Part shown: piece by piece, positions 1 to 9,705 of the stretch | Numbering within the stretch: position 1 is the first letter of the stretch | Layout: every line of letters begins with the position of its first letter | From: Streptomyces rubellomurinus | GTDB taxonomy: Bacteria; Actinomycetota; Actinomycetes; Streptomycetales; Streptomycetaceae | Direction: 5' to 3' | NCBI RefSeq assembly: GCF_000961885.1 | Contig: NZ_JZKH01000004.1 | Coordinates: forward strand, 108,635 to 172,634 | DNA length: 64,000 nt | The notes under the pieces: generated by a model | Told to the model about the DNA's origin: nothing | What the model saw: only the letters and a program-made list of their open reading frames with translations | The model's database searches: none | Translations under genes and position numbers: made by a program

Positions 1-18
1 ACCCGAGGAGGCGGACCG

Positions 19-273
19 ATGAGCGGCGCCGACGACACCGAGTACCGGCTCGCCCACCTGCGCGACCGCCTCGCCGACGACGAGGTCGGCGAACTCGGTC
101 TGCGGATCGAACTGCACGGCGCCCGGGTCACGGTGCGCGGCACCGTGCCGAACGAGCGGCGCCGGGCGGCCGTCGAACGCATCGTCAACGAGGCCCTGGC
201 CGGACTGACGGTGCACACCGACATCGCGCTCGTCGACGGCCGGCCGCCGACCGGGGTGGAGGACCTGCCGTGA
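19..273 (+). CDS. BON-domain small protein
   Basis: An 84-residue acidic protein. Residues about 25-75 look like a BON domain (bacterial OsmY and nodulation domain): an alternating beta/alpha pattern with a central V-R-G-T-V-P strand and turn, then a helix of R-R-A-A-V-E-R-I type. BON domains are thought to bind phospholipid or other hydrophobic surfaces; here there is one copy and no signal peptide. The ATG at 19 follows a GAGGAG Shine-Dalgarno. The stop overlaps the GTG of the next gene by 4 bases, so the two are translationally coupled. The family call rests on pattern only. Confidence 0.7.
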   Translation: MSGADDTEYRLAHLRDRLADDEVGELGLRIELHGARVTVRGTVPNERRRAAVERIVNEALAGLTVHTDIALVDGRPPTGVEDLP

Positions 274-1001
274 TCCGGGTGGCCGCGGTCGGTGACATCC
301 ACCTCGGCCCGGACAGTCGGGGCCTGCTGCGGCCCGCCTTCGCCACGCTGGGAGAGCTGGCGGACCTGCTGCTGCTGGCCGGCGACCTCACCCGGCACGG
401 CACCCCCGAGGAGGCGGTGGTGGTGGGGGAGGAGGCCGGCGGCCTGCCCGTGCCGGTGATCGCCGTCCTCGGCAACCACGACTACGACGCCGGCGGGCCG
501 GACGAGGTCACCCGGATCCTGACCGCGCACGGCGTACGGGTGCTGGAACGCGCCTCGACCACCGTCCGGGTGGACGGCCGACTCGTCGGCGTGGCCGGCA
601 CCAAGGGCTTCGGCGGCGGTTTCGCCGGTCGCAGCGGCGGGGAGTTCGGCGAGCCCGAGATGAAGGCCTTCGTCCGGCACAGCCGGGAGTGCGCGGACGG
701 CCTGCGCGCCGCGCTCGACCGACTGGCCGAGGAGGGCTGCGACCTGCGGATCGCCCTCACCCACTTCGCCCCGGTGCCGGACACCCTGGCCGGCGAACCG
801 CCCGAGATCTTCCCGTTCCTGGGCAGCTACCTGCTCGCCGAGGCCATCGACGGGGCCGGCGCCGACCTGGCCGTCCACGGCCACGCGCACCTGGGCACCG
901 AGCGCGGCCTCACCGCCTGCGGGGTGCGCGTGCGCAACGTCGCCCAGCCCGTCCTCGGCCGCGCCTTCGCGGTCTACCAGCTGCACGCCCACGGCGACTG
1001 A
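270..1001 (+). CDS. Metallophosphoesterase
   Basis: A 243-residue calcineurin-like phosphoesterase. The metal-binding motif set is complete and in order: GDIH near the N-terminus, AGDL near residue 35, LGNHDYD near residue 65, THFAP near residue 165 and GHAH near residue 205. No signal peptide, so cytosolic. It probably hydrolyses a phosphoester; the substrate cannot be read from the sequence. The GTG start overlaps the end of the BON gene by 4 bases, which supports both the start and co-transcription. Convergent with the next gene. Confidence 0.88.
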   Translation: MIRVAAVGDIHLGPDSRGLLRPAFATLGELADLLLLAGDLTRHGTPEEAVVVGEEAGGLPVPVIAVLGNHDYDAGGPDEVTRILTAHGVRVLERASTTVRVDGRLVGVAGTKGFGGGFAGRSGGEFGEPEMKAFVRHSRECADGLRAALDRLAEEGCDLRIALTHFAPVPDTLAGEPPEIFPFLGSYLLAEAIDGAGADLAVHGHAHLGTERGLTACGVRVRNVAQPVLGRAFAVYQLHAHGD

Positions 1002-1023
1002 TACCCAGCCGGCCCGCCGCCGG

Positions 1024-1662
1024 TCAGGCGTCCCGCAGCCGCGCCAGCGCGTCCTTCGACAGGCTGACCCGGACCAGCGCGGCGGCCAGGCGGGCGTGGT
1101 CCTTCGGCGGCACGAGGCCGCCCAGGCCCCGGGGCGTGTGCGGCAGCCCGAGGTCCTCGGCCGCGCCGCACGCGCGGTCGTCGAAGAACGGCCGCAGCCA
1201 CGGCCACACCGCCTGGGCCTCGCGGCAGAATATGCCCGCGCCGACCGGGCCGATCCTCGGCACGTCCTGCAGCAGCTCCCGCAGGGCGTCCGGATCGCGG
1301 TCGGCCTCGTCCCGCATCCGGCGCAGGTCGCCGTGCCAGCGGTCGAGCACCAGCCGCGCCCCTTCGCCGAGGGCGGTCGCGGTGCTCTCGTCGTACCGGA
1401 CGTAGTGGGCCCGGCCCAGGGCGTCGACCCGGTCCTGCCAGCCGGAGTCGGCCATCGCCCGGGGCGTGCGGAACCCCGCGGCGGACAGCTCCCGGGCGGC
1501 CCGGGTGGCCGTCCCGGCGCTGATCCGAATGGAGCAGAGCACGGTCAGGACCAGCAGCCGGTACAGCGGCGAGGGCTTGTCCCGCAGCGTGATGCCGGCC
1601 TCCTCGGCGTAGGTGCGGCCGTGCTCGGAGAGCAGCCGGGAGGTGATGGTGTCGACCGTCAT
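1024..1662 (-). CDS. HhH-GPD (endonuclease III-like) DNA glycosylase family protein
   Basis: A 212-residue protein. Its middle and C-terminal part has the helix-hairpin-helix signature L-L-Q-D-V-P-R-I-G-P-V-G-A followed by a P-F-F-D-D segment, where the catalytic aspartate of HhH-GPD glycosylases would sit. The iron-sulfur cysteine loop of true endonuclease III is absent, and no lysine stands at the usual bifunctional position. A base-excision repair role is therefore inferred. The ATG at 1662 is preceded by GGAGG. It is divergent from the SRPBCC gene, with 235 bases between the starts in which I saw no clear operator. Confidence 0.7.
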   Translation of the reverse strand: MTVDTITSRLLSEHGRTYAEEAGITLRDKPSPLYRLLVLTVLCSIRISAGTATRAARELSAAGFRTPRAMADSGWQDRVDALGRAHYVRYDESTATALGEGARLVLDRWHGDLRRMRDEADRDPDALRELLQDVPRIGPVGAGIFCREAQAVWPWLRPFFDDRACGAAEDLGLPHTPRGLGGLVPPKDHARLAAALVRVSLSKDALARLRDA

Positions 1663-1897
1663 CGCGCGAGCACCTCCCTCCTCGGTGCGCCTCCTCGGCG
1701 CCCGTCAGGTCCGGGCGGGGCGGCGCCCGGTGGGGACCCGAGGCTGCCCCGGCCCGCACGGGCGAAACGTCCCCGGGCGGCGGCCGGTCGTCCGGGGACC
1801 GGAGGTCGGGCCCGGCGCGGTGGTTACACCGCCCCTGGGCGGGCACACGCGCGACCGGTCGGGAACGGCCCGGCCGCACGGTACGAGGAGGTCGCAG

Positions 1898-2356
1898 ATG
1901 AGCATGGTGAAGGAGTCCGTGGACGTCGGTGTGCCGCTGCACACCGCCTACAACCAGTGGACGCTGTTCGAGGAGTTCCCGCGCTTCATGGAGGGCGTCG
2001 ACGCGGTGACGCAGCTGGACGACCGCCACAACCACTGGCGGACCAGCATCGGCGGCGTCAGCCGGGAGTTCGACACCGAGATCGTCGACCAGCAGCCCGA
2101 CGAGCGGATCGCCTGGCGGACGATGGACGGCGAGGTGGAGCAGAAGGGCGTCGTGACCTTCCAGCGGCTCGACGACGTGCACACCCGGGTGCACATGGCC
2201 ATCGACTTCCGGCCCGAGGGCATCGCCGAGAAGGCCGGCGACATGATGGGCATGATCGACCGGCGGGTGAAGGGGGACCTGAAGCGCTTCAAGGAGTTCA
2301 TGGAGGAGCGCGGCCGGGAGGAGGGCGGCTGGCGCGGCCGGATCACCCCCGGCTGA
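1898..2356 (+). CDS. SRPBCC (START-like) family protein
   Basis: A 152-residue polyketide cyclase/dehydrase-type SRPBCC protein. Visible hallmarks are the N-terminal V-P-L-H-T-A-Y-N-Q-W and F-E-E-F-P-R-F-M motifs, the W-R-T-S-I-G-G strand, D-E-R-I-A-W and a long C-terminal helix (K-R-F-K-E-F). Such proteins bind hydrophobic ligands in a helix-grip fold; actinomycete members of this compact type are often stress-associated. The ATG at 1898 follows GAGGAG with 7 bases of spacing; the open frame extends further upstream but without a better start. It ends before a repeat block and a strong hairpin. Confidence 0.85.
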   Translation: MSMVKESVDVGVPLHTAYNQWTLFEEFPRFMEGVDAVTQLDDRHNHWRTSIGGVSREFDTEIVDQQPDERIAWRTMDGEVEQKGVVTFQRLDDVHTRVHMAIDFRPEGIAEKAGDMMGMIDRRVKGDLKRFKEFMEERGREEGGWRGRITPG

Positions 2357-2384
2357 CCCGCCGCCGCCGGACCGGCGTCCGGTC

Positions 2385-2428
2385 GGCGTACGGCCGGCGT
2401 ATGGCTGGCGTACGGCCGGAGTACGGAC
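2385..2428. repeat. 11-bp tandem repeat, four units
   Basis: Four head-to-tail copies of GGCGTACGGCC-type units (second copy GGCGTATGGCT, fourth GGAGTACGGAC) lie between the SRPBCC stop and the terminator hairpin. Function unknown. Confidence 0.85.
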
Positions 2429-2435
2429 ACACCGA

Positions 2436-2475
2436 GGGCCCGGACGGCCTGCCGTGTACGGCACCGTCCGGGCCC
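2436..2475. terminator. Bidirectional hairpin between SRPBCC gene and catalase
   Basis: Perfect 12-bp arms GGGCCCGGACGG and CCGTCCGGGCCC enclose an inner GCCGT/ACGGC pair. There is no T-tract, as is common in high-GC actinomycetes. It sits between two convergent genes. Confidence 0.85.
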
Positions 2476-2499
2476 TGGTGTGCGGGCGCGTCAGCGGGA

Positions 2500-2540
2500 G
2501 TCGGCGAGAGTCAGCGCGAGTTGGCCCGCGTCGGCGAAAG

Positions 2541-2550
<10 letters not shown>
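2500..2550. repeat. 21-bp direct repeat pair, 30-bp period
   Basis: Two copies differing at one base, at 2500-2520 and 2530-2550. The second copy contains the catalase stop codon. Confidence 0.7.
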
Positions 2551-4772
<2,222 letters not shown>

Positions 4773-4835
4773 CTCGCCTTCTCCGTCCTGGAGTTCGGGC
4801 CGTACGGCCGGACGTGGGGGCCGCCGGGAGGGGGG

Positions 4836-5495
4836 TCAGTGCCGCAGCAGGAGGTAGGCCGCCTCGGCCGGGTCGTCGGCGGCCGAACAGGCCGTGGGCG
4901 TGCACGGCGGGCACGGCCCGGCCGTCGGCCGGCCCGGCTCCGGGACCCGGATCGCGTGGGCGCCGACCGCGAGCGCGGCGGCGATCACGGCGTCCTCGCA
5001 GCCGATCACCGTGACGCGCGCGGGCGGCAGACCGAGCGCCCGGCAGGCGGCGGTCACCAGCCCCGGGGCGGGCATCCGGCAGGCGCAGCCGTCGTGCGAT
5101 CCGTGCGGACACACCGCCCACACGTCGACCGCGCCCAGCAGCGCCTCGGCCCGGGCCTGGACGGCCTCGACCTGTCCGCGGCCGAGGAGCCCGCGGGCCA
5201 CGCCGGGCTGGTTGCTCAGCACGCCGATGGCGAACCCGGCCCCGCGCAGTACCGCCAGCGCGGCCCGGACCCCGGCCATCGGACGGACCATCGCGGGGTC
5301 GCCGTTGTAGGCGACGTTCTGCAGGAGCGTGCCGTCGCGACCGAACAGCACGGCACCCGCCGGGCGCTCGGCCGTCGCCGGGCCGACCGCCGGTCCGTCC
5401 GGGCGGAGGAACAGCCACGGCCCGGGCGGGCCCTGGTCCTCGATGTCCGGGCGGGGCTTCGGGACGGTCAGTACGAGTTCTCCGAGGTGGTCCAT
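4836..5495 (-). CDS. HAD-superfamily, GmhB-like protein lacking catalytic residues (probable pseudoenzyme)
   Basis: A 219-residue protein that resembles histidinol-phosphatase/D-glycero-manno-heptose bisphosphate phosphatases: L-F-G-R-D-G-T-L then Y-N-G-D-P, L-S-N-Q-P-G-V-A-R-G, a zinc-loop-like C-P-H then C-A-C-R-M-P-A-P-G, and G-C-E-D. At each expected catalytic site the residue differs from the family: the nucleophile Asp of D-x-D-G-T is Gly, the motif III Lys of C-R-K-P is Met, and the metal-binding Asp of G-D is Cys. Phosphatase activity is therefore unlikely, while the fold and zinc ligands are kept. It lies upstream of the catalase on the same strand. Confidence 0.8.
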   Translation of the reverse strand: MDHLGELVLTVPKPRPDIEDQGPPGPWLFLRPDGPAVGPATAERPAGAVLFGRDGTLLQNVAYNGDPAMVRPMAGVRAALAVLRGAGFAIGVLSNQPGVARGLLGRGQVEAVQARAEALLGAVDVWAVCPHGSHDGCACRMPAPGLVTAACRALGLPPARVTVIGCEDAVIAAALAVGAHAIRVPEPGRPTAGPCPPCTPTACSAADDPAEAAYLLLRH

Positions 5496-5755
5496 GCCCC
5501 TGCGGGTTGCCGCCGCCGAGGACGGCAAACGGCGCGCGGCGGGCGGATCCGGATCGGCCGGTCGGTCGCCGGGGGAGCGGTGCCCGGTCGTGTCGTGCCG
5601 TGCGGGCCGTCCCGTGCCGGTCGTCCCGTGGCCGGTCGTCCCGGGCCCGGCGGCGATCCCGGCGGCGGCCGGGTTTGGCCCGTGCCCGCCCGGGGACACG
5701 CCCGACCGGCGGGGGAGCCGCGAGGAGGAGACCGAGGAGACCGAGGAGACCAGCG

Positions 5756-6301
5756 ATGTCGAACGATGCCATTGTCCTGCTGCGGGAGGACCACAAGGAG
5801 GTCCGCCGCCTGTTCCGCGAGTACCGCGGTCTCGACAGCGCCGGCGGCGCCGGCGGCGCCGGCGACGGCAACGGCGGTGACGGCGGCGACGACAGCGCAC
5901 GGCGCAGGACGGTCCAACGGATCGTCGAGTCGCTGACCGTCCACACCTACCTGGAGGACGAACTGGTCTACCCCAGGATCCGCCAGGAACTGCCCGGCCT
6001 CGCCGAGGAGATGGACCAGGCCGAACAGGAGCACCACGTCGCCGACCTGCTCTGCGAGGAGCTGAGCCGGATGGATCCGGGCGACGACGGCTACGACGCC
6101 AAGACCGCCGTCCTGATCGACGCCGTCGAGCGGCACATCGAGCGGGAGGAGAACGACTGGTTCCCCAAGGTGCGGGCCGCGCTCGGCCGCACCGAGCTGC
6201 GGGAACTGGGCGAGCGGATGCAGGCCGTACGCGAGACCGCGCCGCGCCACCCGACCTCGGGCGGCGTGCTGCACCGCATCGCCGACGTGCTGGAGGGCTG
6301 A
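5756..6301 (+). CDS. Hemerythrin HHE-domain protein (first copy)
   Basis: A 181-residue cytosolic protein with two hemerythrin-type helical hairpins. Candidate di-iron ligands are in L-L-R-E-D-H-K-E, H-T-Y-L-E-D-E, Q-E-H-H and H-I-E-R-E-E-N-D-W-F. A low-complexity Gly/Asp linker (residues about 29-44) is inserted after the first helix. Such proteins bind oxygen, NO or iron; the role here is inferred to be oxidative stress handling next to the catalase. The ATG at 5756 lies 8-12 bases after repeated GAGGAGAC motifs. It precedes a second hemerythrin gene and may be co-transcribed with it. Confidence 0.88.
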   Translation: MSNDAIVLLREDHKEVRRLFREYRGLDSAGGAGGAGDGNGGDGGDDSARRRTVQRIVESLTVHTYLEDELVYPRIRQELPGLAEEMDQAEQEHHVADLLCEELSRMDPGDDGYDAKTAVLIDAVERHIEREENDWFPKVRAALGRTELRELGERMQAVRETAPRHPTSGGVLHRIADVLEG

Positions 6302-6328
6302 CCCACCCCCGCCCGCGGCAGGAGGCAC

Positions 6329-6379
6329 GCCCAGGAAGCCCAGGAACGCCCAGGAACCCCAGGAACCTCAGGAAGGAAG
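6329..6379 (+). repeat. About 10-bp tandem repeat carrying the ribosome binding site of the next gene
   Basis: Five successive units of (G)CCCAGGAA(C) type end in CTCAGGAAGGAAG. The last unit supplies the Shine-Dalgarno GGAAGG for the GTG at 6384. Confidence 0.8.
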
Positions 6380-6383
6380 TCCC

Positions 6384-6944
6384 GTGCGGCACGACGAAGA
6401 CCTTCTGGACCAGCTCACCGCCGAGCACCAGGCCGTCCTGGTCCACTTCAGCGAACTCAGCGGCCTCCCCAGCGGGGACCCGCAGCGCAAGGAGCTGGTC
6501 GATCTGGTGACCGACCAGCTGGTGCGCCACACCCGCGCCGAGGAACAGCACCTCTACCCGCTCGCCCGCGACCGCCTGGCGGACGGGCCTGCCGTGGTGG
6601 AACGCGAACTCGCCGACCACCGAGGAGTGGAGGCCCTGCTCACCGAACTCCGGCCGACCCGGGTCGACTCGCCCCGCTTCGACCGCCTGGTGGCCCGGCT
6701 GATCGAGGAGGTCACCGGGCACGCGGGCGAGGAGGAGAGCCGGCTCTTCCCGGCCGTGCGGGCCGTCACCACCGAGGCGGAACTGCGCGACCTGGCGGTC
6801 CGCGCCCGCGAGACCGAGCGGCGCTCCTCCGGTCGGCCCCACCACCAGCCGCCGACCGAACGCCCCGCCGACCGGCTGCCCCCGCCCGAGCGCCCGCTGA
6901 TGGAACGGCTGCGGGCCTTCCTGACCCCGGGCGGACCGCACTGA
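6384..6944 (+). CDS. Hemerythrin HHE-domain protein (second copy)
   Basis: A 186-residue hemerythrin-like protein with ligand motifs L-T-A-E-H-Q, H-T-R-A-E-E-Q-H-L, A-D-H-R-G and H-A-G-E-E-E-S-R-L-F. The two HHE genes are paralogous in layout but not closely similar in sequence. The C-terminal 45 residues are a Pro/Arg-rich tail without a predicted fold. The GTG start follows GGAAGG inside a tandem repeat. Probably an oxygen/NO/iron-binding protein of the cytosol. Confidence 0.87.
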   Translation: MRHDEDLLDQLTAEHQAVLVHFSELSGLPSGDPQRKELVDLVTDQLVRHTRAEEQHLYPLARDRLADGPAVVERELADHRGVEALLTELRPTRVDSPRFDRLVARLIEEVTGHAGEEESRLFPAVRAVTTEAELRDLAVRARETERRSSGRPHHQPPTERPADRLPPPERPLMERLRAFLTPGGPH

Positions 6945-7131
6945 CCGGTCACCCGCGCCTCCGGAAGGCCGACCGGACGGGGAGCGTCCGGGGCGCGGTA
7001 GCCCGGGTTTCGCCCCGGCGATCCCGGGCAACCGCGCGATGACCCACGGTGGCCGACCCCGGTCGGCCCCCGGCCGGCGGGGCCGCCAGGAGCGGTGACC
7101 ACGGACGAGGACGGCTCGGAGGTGCGAGGAC

Positions 7132-7497
7132 GTGCGGGAACGAGTGGACCGGATCGCCGATTCCTGGGGTGACCGCACCCCGTACGGCCCCGGCGCGCCC
7201 TGGCCGGTGCCGGCCCCCTCGACGGCGACGGTGCCGTCCCCCACGACGGCCCCGGGCGCCGGTGCGGGGCCGGACCTGCTGGAGGACCTTCGCGACCTCC
7301 ACCTCGCCGCCGCCGGGAACGCGCTGCGCCGGGAGACGCCCGCCCAGGCCGCGCGGGCCGTCCGGGACGAGCCGTTGCTCGCCCTCGCCACGGCGTGCCG
7401 CCCGCAGACGCTGCGGCACCTGCGCTGGACGACCACCATGGTGAAGACACTCGCTCCGCAGCTGCTCGGCAGCCCCGACCCGGAGGTCACGCGATGA
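7132..7497 (+). CDS. Hypothetical protein coupled to winged-helix regulator
   Basis: A 121-residue protein of unknown family. The N-terminal half is Pro/Thr-rich and low complexity; the C-terminal half (about residues 50-120) is helical, with L-L-E-D-L-R-D-L-H-L-A-A-A and R-H-L-R-W-T-T-T-M. The GTG start has CGGAGG 9 bases upstream. Its stop overlaps the ATG of the following regulator by 4 bases (ATGA), the main evidence that it is real. Confidence 0.55.
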   Translation: MRERVDRIADSWGDRTPYGPGAPWPVPAPSTATVPSPTTAPGAGAGPDLLEDLRDLHLAAAGNALRRETPAQAARAVRDEPLLALATACRPQTLRHLRWTTTMVKTLAPQLLGSPDPEVTR

Positions 7498-7982
7498 CCG
7501 CGTACGCCGACCACACCGTCCCCGGGCCCCCCACGGGGACGCCGGACCGATCGGGGGTCGCGCCCGTACCCGGCCGTCCCGCGAGCCCGGGATGGACCTT
7601 CCTCACCAACCACGCCCGGGTCCTGGTGCAGATCGCCCGTGACCCCGGCATCAGGGTGCGGGACATCGCCGTCGGCTGCCTGCTCACCGAGCGGGCGGTG
7701 CAGCGGATCATCGCCGACCTCGAGGAGGCCGGCTACCTCACCCACGAGCGCCGGGGACGGGTGAACCACTACGAGGTGATCGCGGGCAAACAGCTGCGCC
7801 ACCCGGCGGACGCCGGGCCCACCCTCGCGGAGCTGCTGGCCGTCCTGCTGCGCGGGGGCGGCCCGGGCGAGGGGGAAGGTGCCGGTCCGTGGTGGCCCGC
7901 CGGCTCTCCCGCCGCGCGCGGACGGGAGCGCCCGGGGGCCGCCACCGGGAGCAGCGGCATCAGTGCCGCTGATGGGTCCTGA
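7494..7982 (+). CDS. Winged helix-turn-helix transcriptional regulator (MarR/ArsR-like)
   Basis: A 162-residue protein. Residues about 30-95 form a winged helix: helices in W-T-F-L-T-N-H-A-R-V-L-V-Q-I-A, then I-R-V-R-D-I-A, a recognition helix in L-T-E-R-A-V-Q-R-I-I-A-D-L, and the wing G-Y-L-T-H-E-R-R-G-R-V-N-H-Y. Small actinomycete regulators with this architecture are common and their ligands mostly unknown. The C-terminal 60 residues are disordered, Gly/Pro-rich. A short hairpin (AGCGGCA/TGCCGCT, 7953-7970) falls within the last codons. Confidence 0.78.
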   Translation: MTAYADHTVPGPPTGTPDRSGVAPVPGRPASPGWTFLTNHARVLVQIARDPGIRVRDIAVGCLLTERAVQRIIADLEEAGYLTHERRGRVNHYEVIAGKQLRHPADAGPTLAELLAVLLRGGGPGEGEGAGPWWPAGSPAARGRERPGAATGSSGISAADGS

Positions 7983-8030
7983 AGCGGACCTCGTTGGACG
8001 TGATCGCGGCCGTGGCACCAGGATGGCCGC

Positions 8031-8684
8031 ATGACCGTGACCTCCGCCATCGCATCCTTCGCCGTCGTGGCCGGCATGCTGACCGTCATGCCCGGCCTGG
8101 ACACCGCGCTCGTCCTGCGCTCCGCGATCACCCTCGGCAGGCGCCGGGCCTTCGCGACGGCGCTCGGGATCCTGTGCGGCGTGCTGGTGTGGGGGGTGGC
8201 CGCCGCGGTCGGCGCCACGGCGGTGCTCACCGCCTCCCACCTGCTGTACGACGCGCTGCGCGTGGCCGGCGCCGGGTACCTGGTGTGGCTGGGGGTCGGC
8301 ATGGTCCGCAAGACGCTCAAGGAGCGCGGCCGAGCCGCGTCGGGGGACGCGGCGGGCACGGCGGACGCCGCGGGTGCGGACGCGACCTGGCTGCGGTCCT
8401 GGGCGCGCGGGCTGGGCACCAGCCTGCTCAACCCGAAGAACGGCGTCTTCTACATGGCAATGCTGCCCCAGTTCATCCCCATCGGTGCCCCGCACCTGCT
8501 GATGGGGGTCGTCCTGGCGGCCGTGCACGACCTGGAGGGCCTGGTCTGGTTCAGCGCGCTGATCTTCGGCACCCAGCTCGTCCGGCGGTGGCTGAACCGC
8601 GCCTCGGTGCGGCGGGCCATCGACGCGGTCACCGGTACGGTGCTCGTCGGCTTCGGTCTCAAGCTGGCACTCGCTGACGGCTGA
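8031..8684 (+). CDS. LysE/RhtB-family translocator
   Basis: A 217-residue integral membrane protein with five to six hydrophobic segments. The N-terminal segment is followed by the conserved M-P-G-L-D-T-A-L-V turn and the G-R-R-R-A-F-A-T-A-L-G-I segment typical of LysE/RhtB exporters of amino acids and derivatives. The hydrophilic loop near residues 95-125 is Ala/Asp-rich. Substrate unknown. Its last 26 bases overlap the 3' end of the convergent reductase gene. Confidence 0.87.
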   Translation: MTVTSAIASFAVVAGMLTVMPGLDTALVLRSAITLGRRRAFATALGILCGVLVWGVAAAVGATAVLTASHLLYDALRVAGAGYLVWLGVGMVRKTLKERGRAASGDAAGTADAAGADATWLRSWARGLGTSLLNPKNGVFYMAMLPQFIPIGAPHLLMGVVLAAVHDLEGLVWFSALIFGTQLVRRWLNRASVRRAIDAVTGTVLVGFGLKLALADG

Positions 8685-9606
8685 TCGCCGCGGCGGCCTC
8701 CTCGGCGGCTTTCTCGACGGCCTCCTCGACGACCCGGGGCAGCCAGTCGCTGACGGCGGAGAAGCGGAAGCCCAGGCGCGCCGCCCGGCCGGTGTCCATC
8801 GCGTAGCAGCGGTCGAAGGAGAACGGTGAGGTCGGCTCGGCCCCGCCGCCGACCAGCCGGGGCTCGGTGCCGGTCACCCGGCCCACGGCCGCGCACAACT
8901 CCCGTACGTCCAGGGCTCCTCGGGAGGCCGCGTTGACCGGGCCGAGGAAGTCGGCCGTCGCGGCCCAGGCCAGGAAGCGGGCGATCTCCGCCTCGTGGAC
9001 GAAGGACGCGCGCTGCGGCGAGGCGTGGACGGCCACCGGCAGGCCGCGTCCGATCCGCTCCACGTAGTGGGCCAGCCGGCCGGTGAAGTCGGCGCCGCCG
9101 AGGACGTGCGCCGTCCGGACGGTGACGACGTCGAAGGGGGCCTGCCGGGTGAGCAGCGCCTCCGCCTGGCGCTTGCCCTCGGCGTAGTGATCCGACGCGA
9201 ACTGCTGGTCGTGCCAGGGGAGTTGCAGGTCCACCGGCTCGGCCGCCAGGTCGAGCGCCGCCTCGGTGAGCGGCGGGCCGCCGGGCCGGCCGAGGTGGGC
9301 GTAGACCTCCACGGTGGAGGTGAGCAGGTAGCGCGGGGTGCGGTCGGCGAACACCCGGGCGGCGACGGCCGCCTGGACGGGGGTGTAGCAGACCTGGTCG
9401 ATGACGGCGTCGAAGCGCCGGTCGGCGAGCGCGGCGCGCAGGGCGCCCTCGTCGTTCCGGTCGGCGCGCAGGTGAGTCACGCCGGGCGGGGCGGGGGTCG
9501 AGCCGCGGTTGACGACGGTCACCGTGGCGCCCGCGTCACGGAGTTCCTCGATCAGCCGCCTGCCGAAGTAGCGGCTTCCGCCGATCACGCACACGTCCAC
9601 GTCCAT
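8659..9606 (-). CDS. NAD-dependent epimerase/dehydratase-type (extended SDR) reductase
   Basis: A 315-residue Rossmann protein. The N-terminus reads V-C-V-I-G-G-S-R-Y-F-G-R-R-L, an atypical SDR nucleotide-binding motif, followed by V-N-R-G at the end of beta-2 (NADP preference). A D-Q-V-C-Y-T-P segment and S-T-V-E-V-Y stand where the active-site strand is expected; the usual Y-x-x-x-K is seen as Y-A-E-G-K. Substrate unknown. The ATG at 9606 is chosen because an extended upstream frame lacks family similarity. Divergent from the LysR gene, which may regulate it. Confidence 0.78.
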   Translation of the reverse strand: MDVDVCVIGGSRYFGRRLIEELRDAGATVTVVNRGSTPAPPGVTHLRADRNDEGALRAALADRRFDAVIDQVCYTPVQAAVAARVFADRTPRYLLTSTVEVYAHLGRPGGPPLTEAALDLAAEPVDLQLPWHDQQFASDHYAEGKRQAEALLTRQAPFDVVTVRTAHVLGGADFTGRLAHYVERIGRGLPVAVHASPQRASFVHEAEIARFLAWAATADFLGPVNAASRGALDVRELCAAVGRVTGTEPRLVGGGAEPTSPFSFDRCYAMDTGRAARLGFRFSAVSDWLPRVVEEAVEKAAEEAAAAISRQRVPA

Positions 9607-9705
9607 GTCCTCGGTCCTCTCTCGTTGCTTTCGGTGGGACCAGCCTGCCGCGGATCGGTCGTCAGCAGTAGTGTGGGGATGGCGCACCCGTCATTAGGAG
9701 AACTG

